This document shows positions 20,921 to 32,616 of a DNA stretch of 64,000 bases, piece by piece. The first letter of the stretch is position 1; each line of letters opens with the position of its first letter. The stretch is from Cornus controversa (lineage: Eukaryota; Streptophyta; Magnoliopsida; Cornales; Cornaceae): assembly GCA_026545225.1 (NCBI GenBank), contig CM048853.1, forward strand, positions 42,176,755 to 42,240,754. Reading direction: 5' to 3'. The position numbers and the translations under genes are program-made. Below the pieces are notes generated by a model. The model did not search any database. It worked only from the letters and a program-made list of their open reading frames with translations, and was not told where the DNA came from.

Positions 20921-22269
20921 TGTCATACCCTGGATTTTTCCAAAAATCCGAGGTATGAAAAACAAATAAAAATAAAAGAAAGAGAAATCTAAGGTCTCCA
21001 AACAGTCCCTTAAATACATAAGTCTTATACAACTTCTTTCATCGAAAGAAAATGTTATATACAATTCTTCCTTACAAATTTTCACAAGAAATGATTTGTC
21101 TCATATATTGAGCAGAAAAATAAATATCTAATGAACCGAAATAAATTCTAATGATTCAACCGCTACCTCTTCGACCGGTACAACCAAATACTGTAATTGT
21201 CCCCGTGTCAGCAACCTAACTTGCAAAGTCTGGGAGGGAGTGAGTTCAAAACACACAAGGATATGCTGAACAATCTTTCATTGCAGCAGCAAGTTGACTT
21301 TTGCGTCATAATATCAAAATAATTTAATTTATATTTAAATAAGTAATACCATCTAATATAATTTAATCATATAACATTTAATATTCAATGAATTTAAATG
21401 CACAAAAACATATCGGCAAGTACAAGCAACCGTGTATAATTTGTGCACATAACATGACATAATTTAAATGCACCAATTATACATCCACAAGTACAAATAA
21501 ACAATTACCATTGTATACATAAAATAGTACAATTTAAATGCACAATTTAATCAATGAGCACATTTAATTGCACATAAAAGTTAACAAGTACACACATGCA
21601 CATTAACAAACAATGCATATAAAATAATACACCAATTGCACTGAAATATCAAACACATAAATAAATTTTAACACAATCACCTTTATCAAATAATACACCA
21701 ATTGCACTGAAATATCAAACACGTAAATAAATTTCAACACAATCACCTTCATCCATCACAATTTAAATTGCAAAACATAATTTTAGATAAAGCAATTTAA
21801 ATCACCATGTTCATAGTTATCACGTAAATAAATTACATCACAATCACCTTTATCATTCACAATTTAATTTGCAAAACATAATTTCAGATAAAGAAATTTA
21901 AATCACCACATCCATAGTCATCAATATATATATATATATATATACATACATTTACTGCAAGTAAGTATTTAATAAATGCAAACACATCTAATTTATATAT
22001 ACATTTAAACATATAAATTTATACACAATAATTCACCTATGCACAGATATATAAACACACGTAAATTAAATATACGAATAGGAGAAAAGAGCAAACATCA
22101 ACTTGCCTTGGGTTTATATCCGGAAGCCCGCGAATCCGTTGCACATGCTCTGACAGCAGCCCAATTAGTTTTAGTCCACTGTCAAAGTCTGTCCTTTTCT
22201 TTTATTTTAATTTTGTTTTTATTTGTTTTTCACATCCCAGATTTCTCTTCAAAAATCCGGGGTATGACA
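20921..22269 (-). mobile_element. Solo LTR (Ty3/gypsy type) inside the MULE
   Basis: Starts TGTCATACCC at 20921 and ends GGGTATGACA at 22269. Flanking 5-bp words are GCAGT (20916-20920) and GTAGT (22270-22274), a target duplication with one difference. The terminal words read inward as a long TGTCATACCC(C/T)GGATTTTT inverted pair. The interior is noncoding and AT-rich with local repeats (e.g. AATATCAAACAC(A/G)TAAATAAATTT at about 21646 and 21710). Shares the CAAGGCAAGTT motif and layout with the LTR at 1-2484, suggesting minus orientation. It is younger than the MULE it interrupts. Confidence 0.75.
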
Positions 22270-23957
22270 GTAGTTTTCCAGAATAATATCCATAACTTTA
22301 CACTAGAAAACTGAAGTTTAAAGTTGTTGTGTATATACCTACAACATCTTCTAGTGTTTGCCTCAAGAAAACATCAATTAGGGCTTGAAGAACACCCTTC
22401 TGCCCATCAATCATGAAGGTCCAGGGTGCTAACTGAGCACTGTCACCTATCAATTCATGTAGATTTCTTAAAAAATGAGTCCATGCATCGTTGGTCTCAC
22501 CATCAGCCACAACCACTACAATGGGGAATAAGCCATTATTCATATCCAGCCTCATTGCACTTGACAAAACACCACCAAAAGGATTTTTAAGATGACAACC
22601 ATCTACACCAATGAATGGCCTACAACCATTTAGGAATCCCCTTTGTACAGCATCAAATGACATGAAAAAATTCTTAAATACCTCAGGCCTCTCTGGCACC
22701 CTCCTAAGCCTAATCAAATTGCCAGGGTTGGTTCTTAATATCTCAGTTGCATACAAAGTCAATTTTTTTATCATTTGTCTCTACAGCTTTCTTTCTTGTC
22801 CTATACAATGTCATTCTAGGAACAAGAACCCCAAACTTTTCCTTTACTTCTTCAAATAAACTACTCAATTTTATCTCAGGTTCAATTCTGAACTTATTGG
22901 CTAGCTTTTGGCAGGTTATCCAAGCTAATGTAACTTCTTTATTTTTGTTCAACCTCACACAATTGTGTTCTCCAATGGTCTTTATCTTGTAAGTCATTTT
23001 ATCAGGTAAAGGAGAAGCATAAATTCTCCAATTGCAACCCTAATTGCTACAATGGGCAGTGACCCTTCTTTTCTCATTTTTGTCTCTAATCAGCTTAAAC
23101 TCCTCCCAGACAGAATACTCTTTCAAGATACTCCTAAAATGGGTGACATCATCAAATAAAAGACCATACACTAACTCAATTTCACCATTCATACCATATT
23201 TAAACATCTTACCCTTCATATACTTTTGAATTTGAAGTATATCTCCCTCTAATTCAACTTCAGAATCTAAATAATCATCATCATTTTCATTGGAGTTGTA
23301 ATCAAAAAGCCCATCACTATCATCATAGAGGACTTAACATCCAATTCACACTCAGAACCCCCCTCCTCCTTTTCAATCACAATATTAATTACATTATCAT
23401 CACTACTACTAAAAATAAAGTCTTCATCACTTGAATCATCACTCTCATCCTCAATATCATCCTCTGCATTCATATTATGACAATAACCCACATTCTGCTG
23501 ACCCACATTCTGACCCATATTTTGACCCTGACCAACATTCTGACCCTGCTGACCCACATCTTGACCCTGCTGACCCATATTCTCACCCTGACCCACATTC
23601 TATTGACCCTCATCATTAGTTTCAATATCAACTACTTCAGGTATAGACTGAGAAGTATCAACATTATCATCTCTAATTACAGTCAAAGGTTCACCAACTT
23701 CTTCAACCTCTAAAAGGATATCTATGAAGGGGTTAGAAACATTCATCTCAAACATCTTAAGTACACCTATATCTCCCCCAATCATAACATTTTTATGTCT
23801 ACCTTTGTCAAGCCAATACAAGTTCATTGTCAAACCAGTTTGGGTAGGGACATTTTAAAGTGCAGCTTCAAAAACATCATAAAATAACTCTAGGTAATTG
23901 TACCTATCAGGGTCTACAGGTTGTATAAAGTGTTTCTTACCACAATAGTGAACATTT

Positions 23958-24241
23958 CAAATACCATGTTGATCTGACCATCACAAAGAAAATAAAAGGT
24001 ATATAAGTTATTTATAGTCAATTTTAGTTGAACATAATTGGCCTTTTGGAGTACTATTTGGGGTACATATATCACTCACACACCCACTCACAATTGGACC
24101 TCTAGCAGGTCTTGGCACGCCCGCACTTCCTTTTAAGAAAGTAGATAGGTGGAACAGATAGATTTGTTTGCCAAAGAAGGCAAGAGTGGAATAGGCCTCC
24201 ATAAGCCGAACAATCTAGCCAACATATATTGAAAGTTACAC
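23958..24241. other. Intergenic between MULE N-terminus and solo LTR
   Basis: Probably the 5' flank of the MULE on the minus strand. A short, slightly GC-richer stretch (24060-24120) shows no known domain. No terminal inverted repeat was recognised. Confidence 0.35.
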
Positions 24242-25486
24242 TGTGCAGAAACGGTTCAGTTAATTTAGAGTGAGATGCAACTCCTCAGACCTAGGGGGGC
24301 TGAATAGGTCTTCTTGTCCAATTTTTTGTGATTGATTAATTACCCACAATGATTACTAATTAAGCATCCAAGCCAATCACAAAATAAATAAAGCAAGTAA
24401 GGAAAGTTAGAGATGACACCAGAAATTTTATGTGAAACCCTAAGAAGGAAAAAACTACCGAGGTGAGGCAGAAGCCTCCAGAGAAATCAATATACTATCT
24501 CGAAGCAAAGTACAATAGATTTTGTCCTAGACTCACACCCACTCTACTCTGATAAGAACTTGCTGCAAACTCTCAGCTAACGTCACAATTTTTTCAAAAA
24601 GATAGTTGAAAGAACACAAATACTCGATCTGCAAGTATTTTGTTCCCTTTGTGACGATCAGTTCTCTTCCTCTTCAGATAAAAAACATGTAGTTTTAAGG
24701 AACCAAAATTGTTACTCTAATCAAACTGTGTAAACTAATGATGTATTGAAGAATCCGTTGATTAGATTGAGAAGAGTATCATAACTTAAATACTCTGTGT
24801 GTGCGCGCTCTCAAAAATAAAATCAATAAAAATTTTCTCTCATAAATCTCTCTTTTAGCTCCAAATATATATTTCTCTATAACAATTAAAGTATTGAGAC
24901 TCTCTTAGGTTGAAACATATATAAAGAGGTATTTATAAGGTTTTTAGTCCTTAGTATACTTGAAAAACAAGTTTAAGGCACCTAAGGAACGTTTTAGAAA
25001 AGTTTGGGCTGATTAGGAAACAAATTAATTAAGACCATTATGTAAATTTCTACACACATTAGCTAAGTCGGACCGGTTCTAATTTTTGGGAACCAGTGGG
25101 ACTTTGCGGACTTGTAGAAAATCGAAAGTCCAGAGAAAAGTTAGACCGGTCCTGGATATTGTAAGCCAATGGAATTTTTCAGTCATTCTGAAAATCAAAT
25201 GTCCCGAATGAAGTTGGACTGGTCCTAAAAATTGGGGACCGGTGGGACTTCTGAAAATTCATTTTTTCAAGTTTAAAACATATTTTCTAAGTCATAAATT
25301 CACCAAAATTCAAAACATAGTGTTCTCATTCACATACCTGTATTAAGTGATGTCCTCATCAAATCTACGGTATTGAGACACCTTCCGTTCAACTCTGAAG
25401 ATCGCAACACAAGATCAAATAAAAATTACAACTCGATCAATAAGTTTTGACACCAAAATTCCTCAATTACAATTATATATCTCACA
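24242..25486 (-). mobile_element. Solo LTR, Ty1/copia type (relative of the 45704 element)
   Basis: On the minus strand it begins TGTGAGATATATAATTGTAATT (25486 leftward), comparable to the starts of the LTRs at 45704 and 52217. It shares with them the phrases TGGTGTCAAAAC, GATCGAGTTGTA, ACCGGTCC, CCTCACC and TTCAGCCCCCCTAGG in the same order, and ends ...TCTGCACA at 24242. Neighbouring bases (TACAC, TATAT) give only a partial target duplication. No internal region is attached. The end at 25486 lies next to the start of duplicated segment B. Confidence 0.7.
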
Positions 25487-25654
25487 TATATGACTTACCA
25501 GATCCATGAAGGACAGGACTGTCATTAACTCCACCAAGAAGCTACATAGCAATCTCTCTTTTTTTTCATTTGTTTTAAAAAGAAAAGGAATAGATATTGA
25601 TATATGGATATTAACATTATCACGTGCTTAATATGGATTCCACTGCATTGCCTT

Positions 25655-25975
25655 ACCTAGCAATTACACTGTCCATCATCTTTTCGCCAAACTCGAAATC
25701 TTATTAGAGTAGGTGACTTATGTGTCTATGCATAAGAAGCAAGTAATGGATTTTTCAAAGAAAATTTTTTTCTCCTGTTCAACTTTCTTAAAATGTTCAC
25801 TTGCTTTCATTACAAGGAAGATGAGAATATGAACAATTAGAAAAGCCTGACTCGCACTAAAGAAGTATTGTAGATCTTAAGTTATTGAGAAATACTTTTG
25901 ATCAAGATGTTCGAGTTTATTTTTAAAAATTCATTATCAAGGAATCTTTGTGCAATTTGTTACTCCATGAGGTAG
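25655..25975 (+). repeat. Dispersed ATPase-upstream block, copy 3 (P type)
   Basis: The most diverged of the five blocks described at 6062-6330, recognised by CCTAGCAATTACA, GAACAATTAGAAAA, AAGTTATTGAGAAATACT and AAGGAATCTTTGTGCAATTT. It has the same order of words but more substitutions, so it may record an older duplication. Confidence 0.7.
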
Positions 25976-28317
25976 CAAATTACCAAAAATAAAAGGGTTT
26001 TGGAGCAATTGAGAGAGAAAAAGATCTGCAACTTATCAGAAAATGTTAACCCTACAAGGGTCAGACAATATTGTGAGTGTGTGCATTTGTTTAAAATTTC
26101 AAAGAAAAAAATACGAGAAGATGTTTTTTTATTTGTTTGAAAAAACAAAAATGATAAATAATGAACAGAAAAAAAAAAAGATATATATAAAAAATTAAAA
26201 GACCACCCCCAACAACTTGTAATTTGTTTGAAAAAACGAGAATAAGAAATGAAATGATATGCACAAAAGAAACACTTTCCTGTCTTTTTTTTTTTCTTTA
26301 ATTTCCTACCAATTATACCTTGTTACTACAACCCAAATAATAAAAATAACAACAAAAAAAATCAAAATAGTAATTCCAAATAAAATAATGAGCTAACCAT
26401 AATTACTCAATATTTAAATAACTTTTCCCTAATGAAATGCAAAATGATTTTACGTTTACGTTATTTTATATGATACAAGGTCATGTAAATATTAATGTTC
26501 GGACTAACAAGTGATTTTGTATGATACAATGTCATGTAAATATAAATGTTGTGACTAACAAGTGTGACAACATGAGTTTGACTCTCCAAAATCTGCTGTC
26601 ATTCTCCCAATACACCCCGCCTAGAGGAGAAAGTTTTTTTTCTTTACAATGATATAATTCCATAATGAATAGCTCTAACATATAGGCACAAAATACTAGT
26701 TGGTTTTTGTGAAATATTTTAAACAGTACGAATTTTTTGTATGAGATAGTATTAATTTTAGTTATCTAGATTACACTTTTACAAGCTTTTAGAATTATGT
26801 AAAAATATTTTGTAGATTAAATATCTCAAGGAGAAAGTATTAAATATTCCGAAAATACAAACTAACATTCCATTAATACGGGCTAAAAAATGACATTATT
26901 TATAACAATATATACCTAGTACTAATGCTATTGCGATATTATTAAGTGCTATGACTTAGTAATATTTTTTTTAAGGTCAGAACAAAAAGTGAGTATGTGA
27001 GTTACTTAATCGAACCACCAAGGTTTGTGATCGAATGGTATTTTCTCTCCTTTCAAAGTGAAAGGGAGAGAGTTCGAGTCTCTCCGTTAGAGGAGTTAAT
27101 TAAATTCACACAGATGTTATATTCGAATTTATCTTGTGCACGTGACTTGTGGGAATGTTATGTGCACGTGCCCAGAAAAACTACTCTCACCCAATTTTAT
27201 TCATTGTACGTCAAGATGTATAGATCACACGGTAATGACTAAATAGTTTGAGATAATTGATGAAAAATTGTTATGAGATGATCAAAGGTCATGAATTTTT
27301 CGATTATGTGTTAATATCATTATTGTTATTCTTATCTTAATTTTATATGAATAGAGTCGACCACATGAATTCTCTTTAATTCATCAAAAAGATTTGACTT
27401 AAGTTTTACCCTCGATGGTCTACGTGTCAATATAATTTTTCTAAATTTGATGAAACATAAAAAAATTAGCATATGAAGTCGTTGGAAAGCTCATTACTAA
27501 TTACCCTGGAACGAAAGAAAAAAATAGCGACCAAAAAGTTGGACTTTTAAGGCCCATTCTCGAAATGAATACCACTATTAGCATTAAATTCTAAGACCGA
27601 AGAATCCAAGAAATTTAAAGATTTGTAAGTTATACTTTACATTTGTAAATAATTAAAGTATAATGAATTAAGAAGATAATTAAACCGGCTGTCTAATTCA
27701 ATGATGGAAAAATTAGGGATTTTAGGAATATTTAAAGAATTTATGCCAAATATAAGCTCATTCATTCTATTATTTAGACAAATCTTAAAAAAATTAGGAT
27801 ATGGACACCGTAAATTTTAAAAAAATAGAATACGGACATGGCAAGAATATGTCAATAAATAAATAATAATATAATATTACACATAAAAAATTAATTTTTA
27901 TTCTTCAACAATACAATAAATGTATTTAAAGATTTTATGCAAAATATAAGTTCATTCATTCTATCATTTAGACAATGAGTATTGTTACTTATTTTTTAAT
28001 TTACAATACAAACATCCATCCATTTAGACTATTAATCTATTGTTTGAGACTTCTAATTTTTTTTTTTTTTAACAATTATATTCTCATCTTTTAACCTATA
28101 AACTTTTTAATATTACAATTTAACCCGTCTTTTAAACCGTCTTTTAATACAAAAGAATTACAAATTTGTCAAAAACACATCTTGGCGTATCCCAGTTGTA
28201 TCCGATTTTCAAAAAATTATCTAAAAAATTGGATACTTCTAGGAAGTATGAGACACGTATCCGGCAGTATTATAGGCGCATCCATATTAGACACGTGTCC
28301 AATACGGTCACGTGCAC
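25976..28317. other. Intergenic, segment B specific
   Basis: No recognised gene. It contains a local ~60-bp duplication (GATACAA(G/T)GTCATGTAAATAT..., about 26470-26575). At 27180-27300 is a stretch related to 31085-31200 (CAATTTTATTC-TGTAC, CACACGGTAATGA). At 27600-27690 is a stretch related to 8460-8700 that lacks the small MITE. At 28175-28320 is a patch of ACACGTGTCC/CGTATCC words like those in the hAT-like element at 39483. These look like relics of further flank duplications. Confidence 0.5.
26975..27110 (+). mobile_element. Possible tRNA-type SINE remnant
   Basis: AGGTTTGTGATCGAATGG and, 40 bp on, AGAGTTCGAGTCTCTCC resemble the A and B boxes of a tRNA-derived SINE, separated by a self-complementary CTCTCCTTTCAAAGTGAAAGGGAGAG stem. 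No poly-A-like tail or target duplication was confirmed. Weak call. Confidence 0.3.
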
Positions 28318-28321
28318 TTAC

Positions 28322-28680
28322 CAATTACAGTACCCTTGATCTTTTAGCCAAATTGAAAATCTTAACAGAGGTGACTTGTATTATGCCTATGTATAAAGTG
28401 ATGAATTGTCCAAAGAATTTTTTATTTTTTTTTCCCAATTCAACTTCCTGGAAATGTTTAATTGGTTTCACTGTAGTGAAGAAAAGAATATGTGAACAAT
28501 TAGAAAAACTTGAGTGCACTAAGGAATTATTCTTTTTCTTAATAAGTTATTGAGAAATACATTGGATCAGGCCCATCAGGGTGCTTGAGTTTATTTTTAA
28601 AAATTCTTTGTCAAGGAATCTTGGTGCAATTTCTTACTCCGTGAGGTACAAAATGCGACAAACATGAAACGAACTTTCGT
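28322..28680 (+). repeat. Dispersed ATPase-upstream block, copy 4 (Q type)
   Basis: Very close to 6062-6330 (shared runs such as CAGTACCCTTGATCTTTTAG and TTTCACTGTAGTGAAGAAAA), with short additions near 28370-28430. Includes the 5' part absent from the R-type copies. Confidence 0.8.
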
Positions 28681-28945
28681 ATACTATCTATTCAAATCTC
28701 CCATATACTATTCTCCCAAAAGTGAAAAAATTTGAAGAAAAATTATAAGAATAAGTAAATCTTTCATAATATCAAAAATAACCCTAACATTTTAAAAAAC
28801 AAAATTTAAAAGACATTTGGATATCTCTTATAATATAAACACAAGAAGACATAATAGTAAATTGATTAAAATGATTTCTTTTCTTCTCTCTCCTTTACCT
28901 TTTCCAAACAATAATGCAATTATTTCTTTTTTTTTTCTTTATAAT

Positions 28946-29045
28946 TTATTCAAACATGAATACGTGTTATCATCTCTTTTCTTTTCTCTCCTAACTTATT
29001 CAAACATGAATACGTGTTATCATCTCTTTTCTTTTCTCTCCTAAC
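28946..29045. repeat. Perfect or near-perfect 50-bp tandem duplication
   Basis: TTATTCAAACATGAATACG begins at 28946 and again at 28996, and both copies continue identically through TCTTTTCTTTTCTCTCCTAAC. A third partial TCTTTTCTTTTCTCTCCT follows at about 29051. It has no counterpart in segment A, so it is recent. Confidence 0.9.
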
Positions 29046-29624
29046 TAATCTTATCTTTTCTTTTCTCTCCTGTTTATCCAAACAAAACCTCGTTATAATG
29101 GACCTCGTAAATCCATTATAACTTTCTCCACAGAAGTTCAAATTCGATGTCGTTTATTTTATTAGAAAGAAGCTAAACTCGGAGAGCTTTCCAGCCACAT
29201 ATGGAAAGACCCTAACATTAGTTTTCCAAGATCAAGATTTACTGCAAACTAACATTTTCTTCCATTGAAGTGTATCAACTTTTAGGTTGTCATTTTACAC
29301 TTTTGGTCTTTCAAACACTTGGTGCACTTAATGATTAGATTAGCTTTCAATTAATTTCATAAAACACTGTTTATGTAAGAATCTATAATCATGTAAAAGG
29401 CTACATTAAAGCGGTGAATTTCTGACAAATTCAGCTCGGGTTTGAGAAAGTTATAATGGATTAACCCCTCAACTCGTTCAATCACCATTGTGACTATGAA
29501 TGCCATCAAGGAGGAGTACAATGCACTCTTACTTGTCCGAAGTGGATTCCATGCGTTGCACTCCTCAACCTTGGAAAAGTGCAAAGAATAAGTGCTCACT
29601 CGGTTTCTTTACACTGAAGAATAC

Positions 29625-29656
<32 letters not shown>

Positions 29657-29718
29657 CGCGCGCGCGCTGATGAGAAATATAAGTAAAGAGAAGATCAAAC
29701 AATGAACAAATAAAGTAG

Positions 29719-30359
29719 GGGCTAGTTTGGTACACATGAATGAAATGGAATGGGAATGGGAATGGAATGAAGCTGATAATATAATAAGAATGAGAATAGA
29801 ATGGAATGATCATTCTCATTCTAATGTTTGGCTGCGAATAAAGAATGATGTAGGAATGAAATAGTAATACCTTCCAACATGTTATACTTTTTCATAAAAC
29901 ATAATTAATTTTTAAAATGGGACATCTAGCCAACTTTAATTTAATTATCATGTAAAAAAAATTTAATTACCTATTCAATTAAAACTTTCTAAATTAAGAT
30001 ATAATCTGTGACATGTATATATATATAAACGTGTGGCAAGTATATAACATACATATTATATATATAGATAGAGAAATTAACGCTAATTATCTATTATATA
30101 TATATATATATATTCTGGAGTGAGTTGTAAAAGAGGGAGAGAAATTAATGAAAAGAGAAAAGATGATTTTAATAAGAAGTGAGAATGGAATGATCATTCC
30201 ATAACTCAAGAAGAGGAATGCTTTTGTTGGAATGAGCATTCCAAATGAATGACTAGGAATGATCATTCCATTTCTAATATAGCACAACAAACAAGAGAGG
30301 GAATTAAAGGTGAAATGACCATTCCATTTCACTTCCATTCCTGCGTACCAAACTAGCCC
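29719..30359. mobile_element. PIF/Harbinger-type (Tourist-like) MITE, 641 bp
   Basis: Terminal inverted repeats GGGCTAGTTTGGTAC...GTACCAAACTAGCCC with fold-back GGAATGATCATTCC motifs inside. Flanks are TAG (29716-29718) and TAA (30360-30362). Segment A reads straight through as AAATAAAGTAAGAGAATCAG near 7731-7748 with one TAA, giving a clean empty site. It fits a TWA target with one later substitution. Noncoding. A (TA)n tract lies at about 30094-30112. Inserted after the ATPase duplication. Confidence 0.85.
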
Positions 30360-30636
30360 TAAGAGAATCAAATGCTGATCAGAAGAAAACGTGTAAAAGA
30401 ATCATGAAATAAATATGGAACGAATATAGAGAAGAAATTTCAAGCCAAAAAGTCCCGCCCGAAAATTCTCCTTTGGAGGATGTGAAGAATTTTTTAGATA
30501 ATTGTCCGGTATATGTGAGATGAGAGAGACTGCATATAATCAGTGGACAAGTGACCACCATTGTGGGGGAAAAAAATTCTCTACTTTGTATGGAAATCAA
30601 AGTGGAATGATTTCATTTCCGTGTTGGACAATTTTA

Positions 30637-30896
30637 GACGGACAATACTTACCTACTCACCAGTGTGTAGGTGAGCCGTCTTCACCGCTGATGTGTTCCA
30701 ATAAAAAATGAACACATCAGTTTTAAACTGTAATAAATAAGTATAATAAATGAGGTCAATCTCATTTATTATACTTATTTATTGCATTTTAAATTTAATT
30801 TTGTAATTAAAGTTTATGTATTCATTTTTTATTGGAACACATCAGCGGTCAGGAAGGCTCACCTACACACCGATGAGTAGATAAGTATTATCCCTC
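30637..30896. mobile_element. Long-TIR MITE (~260 bp)
   Basis: The left arm GA(C)GGACAATACTTACCTAC and the reverse complement of the right arm GAGGGATAATACTTATCTAC match with few differences. They continue inward through GTGTGTAGGTGAGCC and CGCTGATGTGTTCCAATAAA for about 75 bp. The interior also folds back (AATAAATAAGTATAATAAATGAG and its complement), so nearly the whole element is a hairpin. Absent from segment A near 8006. Target duplication not resolved. Confidence 0.75.
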
Positions 30897-31691
30897 TCTT
30901 GGTCAAAGCATGAGTATGCTAACAAACCATTTTCTTTTTTCGCTTTGCAGTGTATTTTGAGAAATTGTTTTCATTTCCCTGTGTAGTTATGTATGGACGT
31001 AGTGTATCAGTTTTGCAATTTGTTAAGTTCAGGGAATTGGAATGTCATGGAAATGAAAGTGAAAGGACTTCATTTTATTCGTCCCCAATTTTATTCCATG
31101 TACACCAAGATGCATACATCACACGGTAATGATTAACTAGTCAAGAAGAAGAATTGACGAAATTTTGTTATGATGTGATCGAAGGCTATGGTTTTTGGAT
31201 TACGTTTCAATGTGATTTTTCTTTTCTTTTTTTTTTTAAGGCAAGGTTGCAAGGCAAGAATGTTTGATTAACTAACTAGTGAGTTACTGGAGAAGGGGAG
31301 TCGAACTTACGATCATAGAATGGGGGGACACTTAAGGCAACCCCTTGGATAACACGTCACACCTAATGTGATTTTTCTAAATATGATCAAAATTTTAAAA
31401 TATACGAGCAGTGATTTAAAGATTTAGTACAAGTTATACTTGACATTTGTAAATGGAATTGGAGCCTTAGAATTGGAATTGGAGTTTTGGAAATGAAATT
31501 GGAATTGGTGGAATTGAAATTTCACTAATTTCAATTTCAAGGTTCCAATTCTACACAGCCAAAGTACATTGAATTAAGAAGATAATTAACTCGGCCATCT
31601 AATTGAAGTTTCTTAAACTAAAACCAAAGAAAGAGAATCCTTTTGCATGCAGTAGGTGAAGAAGAAAGCGATGAATATTACAAAGAATAAT
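30897..31691. other. Intergenic 5' flank of gene 2
   Basis: No gene. Aligns with about 8170-8780 of segment A, including a SINE-like patch (31250-31345) and an AATTGG-rich mini-element (about 31453-31560). Confidence 0.4.
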
Positions 31692-31930
31692 GTTGTATTC
31701 CAATTCAACTTCATGGAAATGTTTACTTGGTTTCTTTACAAGGAATAAGAGAATCTGAACAATTAGAAAAACTGGAGTGCCACTAAAGAATTATTCCAGT
31801 TCTTAAGTTATTGAAAAATAGTACTTTTGATCAATATATTTGAGTTTATTTTAAAATAAATAATAAAAAATTATTATCGAGAAATTTCATGCAATTTTTT
31901 ACTCCACGAGGTACAAAATGAGACAACCAT
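31692..31930 (+). repeat. Dispersed ATPase-upstream block, copy 5 (R type)
   Basis: Nearest relative of 8790-9015, about 0.9-1.1 kb before the second ATPase start. Noncoding. Confidence 0.8.
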
Positions 31931-32616
31931 GAAAGTGCTTCGAAGATGCCAGGTTGTTGCTAAAAGCCTTGCTGCTCTGCTGTCTTTGAAAGTTTATTAT
32001 GAATACAACCTTAATCTAATGATATCAGAAATGGAATTAATGATGGACTGAGCTCGTGAAACTTTATTCTTGAAGATCCTGTTAATAAAGAAAGACCTTA
32101 TTTGCAAATATATTGAGGCATTTTTGGTAACTTGGTCATTTTTTATTTTGTTGTCATTTCCAAAAAAAAATGAAAAGTGACAGCAAGAAATGCATTTAGT
32201 AACGCATTTTCATTTCATAAAAAATAAAAACAATGCTAAAAATTTGACAACTAGTTAAATATAAGTTAAAAGCTTTAACACGAAATTGTGTTTTGAAGCT
32301 ATGAGTTCTAGTTTGTTTCTTAAAAAATTGACAGCCGATGAGATTAACAAACGTATTCTGCTTGTATTTTTTAGGGCACTATAACAATCTAAAAAAATTG
32401 ACAGCAGATGAGATTAACAAAGTAGCCTTACCAAATCCTCAGTCTTTTTTTTTTTTTTTTTCAAAGCTCAGGAAGGTTCTTTGCAAATGCAGGCATGTAT
32501 ATCAATATCAGAATATTAAGGGGGGAGAGAGAGAGCAGAACTACCTCTCAAAGCGTGCATAAGCATGTATCGGGGCCAGCTTCGAACGCAGAGTCCACGA
32601 GGCTACGCTGAAATTT

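Larger units (their letters stand above)
19668..23957 (-). pseudogene. Mutator-like (MULE) transposase, decayed and interrupted
   Basis: On the minus strand, from right to left: an N-terminal domain (about 23957-23600, e.g. YNYLELFYDVF and GLTMNLYWLDKG), an acidic and Gln/Gly-Asn repeat linker (about 23600-23270), a MuDR-type DNA-binding region (about 22997-22743), the MULE catalytic domain (about 22774-22340; FIGVDGCHLKNPFGG, NNGLFPIVVVVADGET, MIDGQKGVLQ), then a 1.35 kb solo LTR. Beyond it follow FDPRVKCENNTNNHVESFNSW (about 20790-20735), a SWIM-like region with the Cys-His half degenerate (about 20655-20490), a CX2C...HNKRGC zinc knuckle (about 20265-20225) and an Ala/Arg-rich tail. The tail (19958-19668) has a 135-bp in-frame tandem repeat (45 residues, GASTSA and GELGSQNSGVTS). 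Several frame changes and in-frame stops show it is non-functional. Plain DNA transposon. Its terminal repeats were not identified. Confidence 0.8.

Noticed and set aside
26975-27090. A possible intact tRNA gene
   Set aside because: Box-like words are present, but I could not fit acceptor, anticodon and T arms, so only a weak SINE remnant is listed.
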